Shown here in pieces: positions 1 to 12,300 of a DNA stretch of 64,000 bases. The notes beneath the pieces are model-generated. The model worked only from the letters and a program-made list of their open reading frames with translations, was not told where the DNA came from and did no database searches. The translations under genes and the position numbers were made by a program. Numbering within the stretch: position 1 is the first letter of the stretch; every line of letters begins with the position of its first letter. The DNA comes from Oscheius tipulae (lineage: Eukaryota; Nematoda; Chromadorea; Rhabditida; Rhabditidae), in contig JASJZH010000001.1 of NCBI GenBank assembly GCA_037178975.1, positions 4,882,501-4,946,500 on the forward strand, in the 5' to 3' direction.

Positions 1-3000
1 ACCTGGAGCGTTGACAGAAGAGGAAGAGGTAGGGAATGACGACGTCTCGTAGGTCTCACGATGTCTGACAAAGTCTCTGGGCTGAGACGGAGTGTTGATT
101 CTCTCGTTGACCGTTTGTTCCCACTCGATGGCTTCAGCTCCTCCCTTGTTTCTGATCAAACCGTTGGCTTGGGCAGTCTTCAGGTCGTATTCCTTTCCAG
201 AGCTGGTGTCCTTGACTGTTCCGGCGGTACTGTCAACGATTCCATGGTTGATGGCCTCGAGAAGATTGAGTTCCTTTCCGTTCTCTTTGTCTAGAACTGT
301 CGTATCGTAGGGATTGAAGAGACCCTTAATGATAGCTTCCTTCAGAGTCATCTGCTTGTTCGTGTCGGGATGAGTGAAAATACCGTTCTGTCCGTTGTAC
401 CATCCCAAAGCCAGAGCCTTTCCAAGGGTGTTGTCCGACATGGGCAGGCCAGAGCTTAGAGCTTCCTTCTTGGCAACCTGGGTCCTGGTCTGAACCTTGA
501 CCGACGTATGAACAGCGTCTCCAGCATTGTCAGGAACTCCTCCAGTCGGGTATATTCTGTGCTGCTGAGCAGCTTCGGTGTAGGAGAGACGTTGGTTGTT
601 GGACTTGTCCATGTAGTAGTGGTTACGAGTGTCGACGATTCCCCACTTTTCAGCCTCGGTGAAGGACATTTCTCTTCCAGTCAGAGCATCTCTAACAGAC
701 AGATCTTCAGCAACAAGCTTGCCAGTAGCCAGAGCACGCTCGAGAGACAGCTGTTCTCCGGAAAGATGGTCGACAAGGACTCCCTTCTGACTGTCGAAAG
801 ACCAGCTCTGTTCACTCTCCTCGATGACGGGAGTACCGACAGGACGGAAACTGATGACGGGGCCGGATCCGGCTGGAATCTGGATGACCTTCTTGCCAGT
901 GTTGTTGTAAGGAACGAGAGGTTCGGCCTCGATGACGACGAGTTTCTCCTCAATGGCACGTTCAATGCTTCTTCCACCGACAGATCCATCTGCTGACATG
1001 ATCTTTTTCTCGAGAGCATCCTTGACATTGATATGTCGGGCTCCATCGCGAACAGTGATGGTCTCAGACTCGATAATGCCGAGCTCGATTCCCTCAGCGA
1101 AAGAGATTTTCTTGTCAACATTAGGTATGTTGATGTTTCCAGTGGTCAAATCGACGATTCCTTTTCTCTCAGCCTCGTAGATGTGGTAGCCGTTTGCAGG
1201 AACTTCGAGAGCTCCCTTGCCTCCGGTGATGGCACGGTAGGTTGAGACTCCTCCAGGTCCACCGACAGCGGAAGTCTCGGTCGTCTTGACTCTCTTGACA
1301 GTCGTCACAGACTCCTCGACGTTTCTGTCGGGATAGAACTTGGGAGCGAGCTGTTGGCTAGTCTCGGTCATGCTCTCGGTGATCTTCTCTTCGATGGTAG
1401 GACCAACTCCGGCAGACTTAGAAGGCACAATCCATTCAGAGCTAGGGTCCAAGAGTCCCTTGCTGAGAGCCTCGTCCATGGACATGTTGATGTCTCCCTG
1501 GATGAAACGCTGAGTTCTGGAGTCAATGAGTCCCTGCTTCATGGCTTCAGCCAAGGTCACCTTGACTTGATCTTGGGCCAGATCCAGTCCTCCTTGTCCA
1601 GGACGACTGATTCTCTTCTTCTTATCGACCTTCTTGCTCGGGGCGATGAAGTATGGATGAACGTCAAAGAGAGCAGCAACTTCGAGGGCTCCGCGAAGAC
1701 TTACAAGGCCGGCATGGTAGGCGTCTCTCGGGCTAAGCTCTTGTCTGGTGTTGGGGTTAAAGAAGACGGCCTTGGTCGGGTCGATGAGTCCTTTGCTGAC
1801 GGCTCTGATGAGACTTCCATTGAACTCGCGGTCGACCTTGATTCCGACGGGCTTCGTCAAGATCTCACGGAGCTTTCCGTCGACAATACTGTCAGCACGA
1901 CGATCACTGAACAAGAAACTCTCCTGGGTGAGAAGATCGACGATTCTCTCGGCATTCGGGACGACAGCATTGGCTTCGACAGCCTCATTGAAACTCATCT
2001 CCTGTCCAGTCTGACCATTTCTGATGCCACGGATGTCGAAGATGGAGTGACGGACTCTCTTGGTCAAGAGACCTTCCCTGACAGCTTCGTTTATCGTGAG
2101 CTGCTTTTGAGACTTCTCGAGAATAATGTGTCCATCGGCAGAGAGAATTCCGCGCTCCAGCGCCTCCGCGATGGAAATCACGTCCTTCTCGTCAGGATCC
2201 ACAATGTGGCGGACTTCGGCGTCGAGGACACCAGCAGCGAGGGCTTCGAGCAGAGTGTGACGATGTTTTGTTCCGCGGTCGATGAAATGATTCGTCGAGT
2301 CGATCAGATCTCTCTGGGACATCTCTGTCAAGGTCAGAGGCTTGCAGATCAAGCTCTCTCTGTAGGCATCACGGAAACTGATGGCCTGGCCGTTTTTCTT
2401 GTCCGTGAACTTGTTGTCCTTGATGTTGACGGCGTTCTTAACCAGGGCTTCGGCAAGAGTAAGACGACTATTTTCGGCTGTGTTCACGACCTCGGGAACA
2501 TTGAGTTGAAGCAAGTTCTGTCCCTTGCGAGTAGCTTCTCTCAGAGTCAGCTTCTCCTGACTGTTTCTGTCTTCGAACTCTCCATTGTGAGGGTTGATGA
2601 ACTCGTGCTCGATGGCGTCAGTCAGAGTGATGGCAAAGGTCGGAGCCTCGGAATGAGGAGCGACGATCTGGACGTAGCCATTGTAGATAGCGTCCTTGAG
2701 CGACTGCTTCTCCTGAGAGTACTTTCCAGTCCACATTCCTGACTCAACATCCAGCATCTTCTGCTCAATGGCTCCCTTCAGACTCATAGGCGGCAGCTTG
2801 AGAATACCCATTTTGACCAGCTTGGACTGGGTCGAGAAGTTGATGATTCCGCGGTTTGCACACTCTGACAGACTCAAGACTTCTCCAGTATTGATGTCTT
2901 TCAACTGGCGGTTGTCAGGGTCATATAGACCGAGCTGGATGGCTTCCATGAGACTGAGTGACTGCTTCGTCTCCGGATGATGGATGCCCCAATGTCCGTT

Positions 3001-3351
3001 CAGGGTCTCCTGGAGATTTCCATCGACATATCCGAGCTCAGCAGCCTTCTCCAAAGAGATACGACTTCCAGAGACGAGATCGAAGAACTGTCCACCTCCA
3101 GCTGACAGATCCAAGAGTCCTTGACGGACAGCCTCGACGAAGGTCAGGATTTCTCCAGTCTGCTTGTGAAGAGTTCCCTCCATCTCGTAGAATTGGGTCT
3201 TGGTGACAGTTTCCTCTTGGAACATCTGCATCTCGTCCTCGTGCTCGGTCATCATTGCTCTGTCCGGCATAGGATGAAGCTCGTCATCGTCACCGTGGGT
3301 CTCGGTCGTGGTGACCTCCCAATTGGGCTGGATGATGTTGACTGGAGGCAG
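1..3351 (-). CDS. vab-10: vab-10 giant plakin-repeat exon (partial)
   Basis: One uninterrupted exon of at least 1,117 codons, opened by a TTTTTCAG acceptor at 3352 and still open at base 1. Its translation is built from repeats of the plakin (plectin) type, each carrying a helix such as [24 protein letters not shown] or [13 protein letters not shown], followed by Gly/Asn-rich turns. Such repeats bind intermediate filaments or related partners in desmoplakin, plectin and VAB-10A (family knowledge). The repeats are degenerate, and the spacing is loosened by Thr/Glu-rich linkers, for example around 1250-1400. This exon defines the plakin-repeat isoform; the spectrin-repeat rod isoform, if present, would lie further left. 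Confidence 0.9.
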   Translation of the reverse strand, partial: MPPVNIIQPNWEVTTTETHGDDDELHPMPDRAMMTEHEDEMQMFQEETVTKTQFYEMEGTLHKQTGEILTFVEAVRQGLLDLSAGGGQFFDLVSGSRISLEKAAELGYVDGNLQETLNGHWGIHHPETKQSLSLMEAIQLGLYDPDNRQLKDINTGEVLSLSECANRGIINFSTQSKLVKMGILKLPPMSLKGAIEQKMLDVESGMWTGKYSQEKQSLKDAIYNGYVQIVAPHSEAPTFAITLTDAIEHEFINPHNGEFEDRNSQEKLTLREATRKGQNLLQLNVPEVVNTAENSRLTLAEALVKNAVNIKDNKFTDKKNGQAISFRDAYRESLICKPLTLTEMSQRDLIDSTNHFIDRGTKHRHTLLEALAAGVLDAEVRHIVDPDEKDVISIAEALERGILSADGHIILEKSQKQLTINEAVREGLLTKRVRHSIFDIRGIRNGQTGQEMSFNEAVEANAVVPNAERIVDLLTQESFLFSDRRADSIVDGKLREILTKPVGIKVDREFNGSLIRAVSKGLIDPTKAVFFNPNTRQELSPRDAYHAGLVSLRGALEVAALFDVHPYFIAPSKKVDKKKRISRPGQGGLDLAQDQVKVTLAEAMKQGLIDSRTQRFIQGDINMSMDEALSKGLLDPSSEWIVPSKSAGVGPTIEEKITESMTETSQQLAPKFYPDRNVEESVTTVKRVKTTETSAVGGPGGVSTYRAITGGKGALEVPANGYHIYEAERKGIVDLTTGNINIPNVDKKISFAEGIELGIIESETITVRDGARHINVKDALEKKIMSADGSVGGRSIERAIEEKLVVIEAEPLVPYNNTGKKVIQIPAGSGPVISFRPVGTPVIEESEQSWSFDSQKGVLVDHLSGEQLSLERALATGKLVAEDLSVRDALTGREMSFTEAEKWGIVDTRNHYYMDKSNNQRLSYTEAAQQHRIYPTGGVPDNAGDAVHTSVKVQTRTQVAKKEALSSGLPMSDNTLGKALALGWYNGQNGIFTHPDTNKQMTLKEAIIKGLFNPYDTTVLDKENGKELNLLEAINHGIVDSTAGTVKDTSSGKEYDLKTAQANGLIRNKGGAEAIEWEQTVNERINTPSQPRDFVRHRETYETSSFPTSSSSVNAPG

Positions 3352-6300
3352 CTGAAAAAGGCGAGGTTAACACACGGATGCTATTACTTTCATTCCTTTC
3401 AATCACCAGACAAACATATTCGGTAAAAAGAAGAGTTGTTTGCGAATCAGCTCTGAAACTTTGAGTGTTTTGATTCTGATGGGAGATTAATGACTACTAA
3501 ACTCTTGTATATTGTTGAAAACAGCAGCTATAGTTGTAGATACTGTCCTCACCTTGCTAAACATTACTGAACTAGAATGACATGTTGCTATACAAAAAGT
3601 GAATAGTGATCGAAAGTATATGATAAAAGTTGTCAAGGTCACTATCCAAAATACTTTGGGAGCACTCTTTTCGGTCGAGCATTTCTTGTTGAAAAACTGT
3701 TTTAAAATGACTTTGTCTCACGACTTGTTCACAATCTACGCTTTCGTGTTACTAGTTTCACAACTCCAACTCCATACAGAGGGATTGAGAATTTTAAACT
3801 ATAACACAGCCTAACGTTGTTTCTCTTATTTCTTAATGGAGCATAAGAGTTCTTTCAGGTTTGTCTGAAAGAATTAAAGAGCAAAATAAATGTATTTAAC
3901 CGTGAACGATAACAAAATATCAGAACTTCAAGAAGAGCCTTTGCTGATTCACAAACAACATTCTTTGTTTCCACCACCAACCACGACCCAAATCGCACAC
4001 AGCCATTCTCTATTTCGCCCAAATCTCACTTCAAAACTCGCAACGTAAATTATTTCACTCGAACTGATAATTATAAGCGTAAGTAGTGCTTCACTCACTG
4101 CAAACTCCTTACCTTTCTGCGTCTTTCCTCCTCCTCTCGTCGTCTGCGTTCTTCTTCCTCAGCTCGTCGTCTGGCCTCTTCTTCCGCCTGTCTTCTCCTT
4201 CTTTCCTCTTCTTCCCTTCTTCGTCTCTCTTCCTCCTCTCTCCGTCGTCTGTCCTCATCCTCTTTGGCTCGTCTCTGTCTCTCAGCCTCTTCCGCTGCTC
4301 TTCGGAGTCTATCAGCCTCTTCTTGTCTCTTTCTGGCCGCTTCGGCAGCCTCGCGTTCACTACGAAGCCTATTAGCATCATCCAAGGCTTTGAGCCTGGC
4401 AGCCTCAAAGGCTCGACGCCGGGCCTCTTCCTCAGCCCGAAGGCGATCCTCCTCCGCCTGCAAAATAGCGAGAGGATCAGATGTTTAGTGAGCCACTCAA
4501 TTCACACGCACTCGGTTAAAGTTGGGGTTATTGTCCACACTGTGAAAGCGTTTTTGGAAGCTTGGTGTGGCGGAAGCAGGTGAGGCTGAGAGGACGAGAG
4601 AGAGAGGCTCTTGATTAAGGAACTGAGGGCGTGAAACTCCCGTCGACCGAGAGCAGCTTGGCAGTTAGTCTGAGAGAGCCCTAGAGAGATGTTTCTACGT
4701 GTGCTGTAACGAGTCCAGAGATTAGGGCAAAAGTCCAATAAGGAAAGGAAATCTAGCGACCTACCTGTCTGACAGGCGATCTCCAGTGTACTACCTTTGA
4801 AAACTTTTCCTTTTTTTCAGATTTTGGTAGTAACAAAAGTTACTACCAAAATCTTTACCTACTCAATTATCTATGCTCTCTATGTCCCGAGACAAGGAGT
4901 TCTTAGTTAATCGAACAACGGTGGTATAGAAACAGAATTTTCACAAAAGAACGGACTCTTGGCACACATGATATCTCTCTACGTAGCACATCAACAAACA
5001 CTCTAGGGCACTGAGGACAAGCAATAGCTGAAATTAGGGTTAAACGTAGCAGGTAGAATGTTCGATATAAGCCTGAAGGACATGTAAATGAGCTGTCTTT
5101 TTTTCGGTGTGTACGGTGTGACAGCCTTGTTAACACGGTGTATTGGCCGCTTTGAAAATAAGGGAAATGAAGCTGCTCGTGCAGCTTTAGAACAAAAGAA
5201 AGGACAGAAAAGACCAACCTGCTTCTGGCGCTTCCAGTTCTGGATCAGAACTTGCATGTTGTTTCTTCTCTCGAGGATCAGACTGCTCAGCTGGGCGAAT
5301 CGACGGTTCAGAGCTTCGAGTTCTTCTGTAACAATCTGGGCACCGTTCTTGGGCTGAGGCTTGCTTCTACGGAAGTCGTTCTTAATGCCAGGACCGTGGA
5401 TTCCGACAACGGCGTCCATGAACTGACCCATTCGGCTGTCGAAGCCCTGAATTTATTCTTTGATTTATAACAGGAAGAGTCTCTACCTTGGCCTCTCGGA
5501 TGAACTTTCCTCCTTCTCGGTTGACATTCTCGATGGCCTCAGTTCTTTCTTGGAGAGCTGCGTATTCGGCAGCCAGCATGTCGAGCTCCTTCTGATACTC
5601 TTCCGGTCTCAATTCTTCCGGCTTTCTCAGTCTGTTGATGGTTTCTTCGACTCTGTCGAGCCAGGCGATCTCGTTGTCGTAGGCCGGTCTATACTCGGAC
5701 TGGATCTGAGTAGCCCTCTCGGCAGCCTTGACTCTGTCCACAACTTGGGCACGGACATTCTCCCATCTGACATTGAGCTGTTGGACTTCCTCTTCCAGAC
5801 GATCGACGTCGGGATGACTAGACTGATTGATTCTGGTTCTGGCGACGTGTTGTCTCAGCAGAGCAGCGTTCTTGTTCAGCGAGTCGATGACAGATTGTTG
5901 TTGCTGGAGGACCATGTTCATCTCGAGAAGTTGAGCATGATGACCACGGAGTTTGTCCAAAGCAGCTGGTAGATCGTCGAAGCTGTTAAGGGTGATCTCG
6001 TGCTGCTTGACAATGTCATTGACCTCGAGAAGACCGTTGAGGACAGCCTCGAGAACCTTGATTCTCTCGACATACATGCGAGACAGATCCCAAAGATCTT
6101 CCCACAAACCGTTCAGGCGATCGTTGTTGACACGCTGAGTTGGGGTAGGATTGGGCAGCTGGCGGAAGAGCTCCTTCACGTTGGCAACCTCCCCATCCAG
6201 AGCCTGAAAAGGGATTTGTTTGAGGAATAAGACTAGTTTCTACCTGCAGATCGTCTTCGAACTTCTTGTGATCGACAATGACCCTCTCGAGATCGTCAGT

Positions 6301-9300
6301 CGTCCTGCTTACAGGCTTTCCAACATTGTCGTTCAACTTTCTCCAAGCCTCCTCGAGTTTCCTCAGAAGATCGTTGATTCTCTCGTCGAACTGACTGGCC
6401 CAATCAGGCTCTGGTGGCTTTTGACTAGCATTCAGCAGATTCCAGAAGTGCTCGTTGGTCCGGCGGAGTTCCTCGCGAAGACGAAGAGCAAGAGGATCGT
6501 TGGGATCGAGCTCGGAGAGTAGCTTGTTGGCATCGTCGTTCAGCGCTCTCATGATGGCATCGCGCATCTCTGGATCCATTGCGTTGAAGGTGTCCAGATC
6601 CCATCCTCTGAAATTGAGGGATTAGGGAAGAGGATCAGTAAGGAATGCAGTCAACAAGCTTTACGAAAAAACTCTGCACAGGGCTCCAACCACACTTTCA
6701 GAGAAACGTATCCGCCCGAAAACAATTAGTCGCAGCCGTTAAGCCCCTTGGTTTTCTGCTTGGACCAGCCACTAATGGGATTCAAACAGAGACTGTCCTC
6801 GGCGGCTTTAATGAGAACAGACTGCTGATTATGGCACCCGGTTCCGCTGGAAATCACTTATTTATCATACGGGTTTAGGACACCTTCCCCCTTCAACCTT
6901 GAAAACGCTTTGTGATGATTGATTCGTTGTCAGTGGAACGGAAAAGAGGCCACTTAACACATTAGAAGGAAAGAACTCACTGAATCGTTTTCATCGTATT
7001 GATGACCATGTTGAAGCGGACCATTCGGTGTTTCTTGTCCCACAGCTTCTTCAGCTTCTCGAACTGTTGGAGCAGACGATTGAGGTAGGCTGTCAGCTTG
7101 GTGTCGGGAGGAGGAATCCGGAAGACGACGGAGGGTACAGTTCCTTCGACTCCAGACAGATCGCGGATCTGCCACTTGATGAGGTCCGAGTTGTCCAGCA
7201 GAGTCACATCGTCGCCTTAAATTCGAATTCACTTTGGAAGTTTTGTTTTGGATATTTGATTACAACAATTATTTCAGATTTTGTGTTAGTTTGTATCTAA
7301 AAGGCTTCTATTACCCAACATTGCTCTAGTTCTGGGAGTACTTCATATAATTATTACTAATTAATTACTCACTTACAAAAGTTCAAAAAAAACTTCTACT
7401 TGGAACTATTATCCGTGCACTGCACAAACAGATCTGTATTGGACAGTTATAAAACAGATGCTGACTAGACCCTATTCTCTTTGTAACCAAACAGAAGTCG
7501 GGGCGATTTTTTGAATCAGTTCTTCTGATCTTCAGACCCTAGACCAATCTTGTCGTATCCCCTCTCACCTGCTTTGATATTCAAATTGCGATCCGAATAG
7601 TCACAAAGGGCCGTGACAACAATGGGACGTGAGATTCGTTCTCCGCGCTGCCAGAGTGGAGAGATGGTGGCACATCTTTCGGTCAGAGCCATCAGGACGC
7701 TGTGGTACTTGTTGAGGATCTCCTTGATCTCGTCGAGTTCTCTCAAGAAGCGTTCTCCTTCTTCTAGAGTGAAATCTGTCCTGTTGTAATTGTTCTCAAG
7801 ATGACGAGACTGCTCTTCCATCCAGCTCTCGGCATCGGCTGCCTCTTCCATGAACTGTAAGTTTTGTTGCTTTTTGTCTTTCAGATCCCCACTGTCGTAT
7901 CTCTTTTCCTGACCGCTTTTTGACCTTGGCGAACGGCCCGAGCGCTCAATTTAGGCTGCGTGTGGTGATAAACAAACTGTACGGAAAAGGATAGCTGATT
8001 TCGAGAAATGTAACCAAACTAACATTCCTTTCCCTTTTCCAAAACATGCGTCAGGTAATTGCGTCTCCCAATCCGGCCCCTCTTCCGCCGAAAGCAAAAC
8101 CAACCGATTTGAGGTTCAGAGCGTCGCGGAGATGTTCCTCGAGGCATTTGGCCAAGGACAGAAGCCAGTCCCATTGTTTTTGCATGGTTCTGAGGTAGAC
8201 TTCGATGACATGGACAGCCGGATGACCCTGGTTCAGGAGAGCCGCTCCCTGATTGTGCACATCGTTGTACTGCTTTTCTCGGAGCTCCATTTCGTGCAAC
8301 AGCTGAAATTTGTCCTTTGTTGGTCCCCCTTCTCTATTAGGCATCTCTCTCCCCTATTCAGTCAAAGGCACATTCCCGTCAACCGGTCGACGGTTCACCC
8401 CCTGCTGCTGCCGCAATCATGTCTTATTAGCTGACGCCGGAACAATGCAAAAAGAAAGAAAACTGATAGGGGCAGCGCACACACAAAAAAGGTCTCTAAA
8501 CTGTAGGTGACGGTTTTTGACCTCGAAAGAAGAAAAACTTCGCAAAGTATTCCGGATTTGTGGTATAATTAGAATCACATTAACTGTCTTTAGATAACAA
8601 TAAATGCTCAGGAGCTAGGGACAGTCACAGATTGTAGTCAGTCAAGAGTTGACTTACCTGTTTGTAGTAGTTCTGGAGCATGGGAAGGTCGAGTTGCTTG
8701 ATGTCGGACCAGTTGCGAGTCACTTCGATCTCTTCCCTCTCGGAAACCCATACGAGCTCCATCTGAGCAGCTCTGACGAAGGCGATCAAGCTGTCGAGAT
8801 CGAGCATTCTGCCAGCTGACAGATCTCTCAGCTGCTGGTATTCGCTCTCCAAGACGCGGAGCAGTTCGCAGTACTCATACGTGTCCTCGGCAGAGACCTC
8901 GGCCTAAAATCAGTTGATACTTATGCTATTCGAGACCACCCCTGAGGTCTTCACACATTGGGAAAAGAGTGCGCGAGTCGGCAAACTAGCCTCGCGTCAT
9001 TTGAGAGCCACATTGCACAAAGGAATTCTTTACCTTCCAGGCTGCGAGCGCGCGGGAAAGTAGCATGGACACCGGAAATCACAAAAAGAGGGAATGAAAT
9101 ACAATAACCATTACCTCCACTTCCCAATTAGCCGGCTGAAAAGGGCTTTGAATTTCGCGCTTTTATAAAAGGTTACAAAATGGAAAGTCAAGTTACCTGT
9201 CTAGCGATGCACTCGTCGACACGCTGTCTGAAGTCCTGGATATCTCTGTTGTCGACCTTGTGCTGCTCAAACATTTCTTCGAGAGTCTCCAGATCTTCGA

Positions 9301-12300
9301 GAAACTCCATCTCGGTCAGTTTCTCCATTCTGACACGGACCCATTCAATGCACTCCTCCACTCGACTGAAGGTAGACTGACGGATGGATTCCATTCTGGC
9401 GGCGTTCTCCTTCAACATGGCCTCGGTTCGGATTCCGAGCTTGACCAGAAGTTGGTTGGTCAATCTGTCCAAGTAGGCAGTTCTTCTCTGTTGGAGACCA
9501 TAGACTTGGGTGTAAAAGTCTCCAGCCTCGGGATGTTGATGCCTCTTCAGTTCTTCGACATCCTCGAAGAATCCACGTATCGGATGTTCGAGGGCGTTGA
9601 GCTCGTCGACGATGTCATTGACTGTACGCTCGACTTCCCCCGGTCTGGCAGTGTCGACACGACGCTCAACTTCCTCGATCCCTAAAAGAGACGGTCATTT
9701 GGAAAGGGAGACCACTGACTCTGGAGAATGATGTCGAGTTTCTCGTTAGTGATTCCAATTCCTCTTGTGAGTCTGCTGATCAGATCGTTCAATCCATCCT
9801 AAAAGGTCATTTAGCAAGTCCCTTCACAGGTATAAAAACAGTTGTTAAACATAAAAACAAACACAAACTATAGCATGCATTAGTAAACATTCCCACAAAC
9901 CTGACTTTCCAACTTTTCATGCAAAAGAGCAAAACGTCTCTCGATCGAATTCAACAGCTCATTCCACGCTCGATGAAGAGACTGACTGCTCAATCCGGAC
10001 GGTATGTTGAAGTGATCGGTGTTCCCGAGGGCCATGCACATGTATTCGTAGACCTTAGCCATGCGTCCCTTTTCATCCAACTTGGGCGGTAAGTCCTCAT
10101 CCCGAAACCGTTCAAGCTCATAGATCAATTCAGATGCGGACGAGGTGAAGTGACGGTCATCTACGAGTCTTGTGGCTCTGTCGACCCAGTCCAGCCATTC
10201 TTTTGCCTCGGCTATGTACTGATCTTGGATGGACATGAGCTAAAAACGACACAACGAGCTGTTAGGAGAGACAAGGACACCGGGGTGAGACATAACCACA
10301 CAACAAAAAAGAGACAAAATTACCTTGGAGAGCTCTGGCAGATGGGGAAGAGCCTCGTAGAGTGTGGAAACGTAGGTAATGATGGATTTCTCGTCTGGAT
10401 TGGCCGTATCGACGTCTTCAGCATCGAGCAGACGCTGGACACCGAATTCACGTTCCGCAGCAGCAAAGGCATTTTCGAGACGTTCACGATTGCTGACAGA
10501 CGGATCGCTGATCTGTAAATGGATCGTAAGATCAGTCATGTTTCCAATTTGTATTTCTCCAATAAATCTTCTTTCCTAAGCTTTCGACTGACTCATAAAA
10601 GGACAGAAGAAAACCATACAATTTCCCCTCTCTCGCTGCTGACTAATGTCACCAGGCGCACGCCCAATGCATGTTATTTGGAATTGCGGGGAGTTCTGAG
10701 AGACAGATTAGGCGACAGAAGAGGCCACGCACACGAGCCTCGAGATTAACTATCAAGTGTTTTTTCAAGGACTATATACAGGACTGTTGTCTCTTAAGAA
10801 CACACCTTGTTCCAGTCGATCAGATTGGGTCTGTATCTGTGTAGAATAGCGTTAAAGGCGAGACCGTCTCTCCAGGAGGAAGTGAAGTTGGTCACGTTGA
10901 CACGAGGATAACCAGCTGTAGCTCGTTTGGCCCATTGGAGGAGAGCATCTCGAGCCGAGGTAGAGTCGGATCCGCCCAAGATGTCGGAGACCTAAAGATT
11001 CGATGTTTTTCAGGTGCTCAAGAGCTCTTTCCCCCGACACTTTTCGTACTGTTTCACAAAGAGAATGACACAACGCACGCGAAGCTTAACCTCCTTGTGT
11101 GCTTTTTGGATAATTTCAGAGGCAACGAACTTCTGGAGACGAGGATTTATTGAATATTGATTTTCTTCTCCATATTGTCTCTTAATCGGATTGTTCTCGT
11201 TCTCGACGCAATTAGAGATAACCTTGTGAGATTTGTCCCCACCTCCCCATATCGTTCTGAACCATTACGAATCAATCGGGAGTGGCCGTGGGAGGAGAAA
11301 GTGTCTCTCTCTGTTTTGCCCCTATACATTTCTTCGTCGTTTCAGAACCACGCCCTGTTACAGCCCTTTTCAAGCGGGGGAGCTGCAGCACTGCATCAAT
11401 CACTCGGGTAGCTGGTGCCATTGGGACGTGCGAAGTTACTGGTAATGGGAGAAGGACTGTTACGGCTCATTGGTTCTCTTTAGGGAATTCCTTCTGTTTG
11501 ACCTGGATTGTGAGTCACGAAAGAGGCGTGTCAAATCGATTCTTAAACATCGAAAGGGCGCAAAAATGAAACGGAAACCACTGGAAGGTGAAGTGGATCG
11601 GGGGCAGTTATGACTGGGTTGTAAGGCCAAAAAAGGTGAGAACTGGACATCTGAGAGAATGAGTCAAGAAAAAAAAGAAGTTTTGGATTCGAAACTAGAT
11701 AGAAGTGGAAGGTTTTTGAAAGAAACACATGGAAGGGTCGCTTTTGAGTCAAAGACAACAACAAAGTATTCTCTGTTTCGCAAAGTAAATGTAAAACGAT
11801 GGAGAAAGCTTCAATAGGAGAGAACTTAAAAGATGGAGCTATGCCCTATGATCTAGCTAATCAATGCTCAAAGACCCCAAAACAAAAGCACAAAAAGTCA
11901 CCTCGTCTCGTCTGGCACTACGACTTCTCTCTCGCTCGCCCCGGCTCTTCTTGACCTTCTGGACCTTTCTCTCAAAGTGTTCTCGGGTCTCGTAGCTGCT
12001 GCTCTCGGAGAAGCCGGTATGAGCTTGCTGCGCATGGCTCAGATGACGATTGTCGACAGCCAAGAGCTGTCCGCCAGCATGACCATTGCCATAGCTGGCC
12101 GAACCGTTGCCGATGGCCCCGCCGTTCTGATAAACTTGGCCATTGGATCTGGCTCCGGAGCTCTCGTGCTTCCTCTCGGCCTTCTTGCTGTATGAACGGA
12201 TAACTTTGAACATTGTGAGTGTCGTAGCCCAGAATAGAAATATCAAGGAGGTTGTGGCTAGACACACTGGCGCATTCCAAACGTGCGACTCGCACCAGTA

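Noticed and set aside
508..2742. Long plus-strand ORFs of 162 and 462 codons
   Set aside because: They are antisense shadows of the vab-10 plakin-repeat exon; the minus-strand translation shows clear plakin repeats.
4086..4583. Plus-strand Ser/Leu/Phe-rich ORF
   Set aside because: Complement of the Arg/Glu-rich vab-10 exon; composition is a by-product of the repeat.
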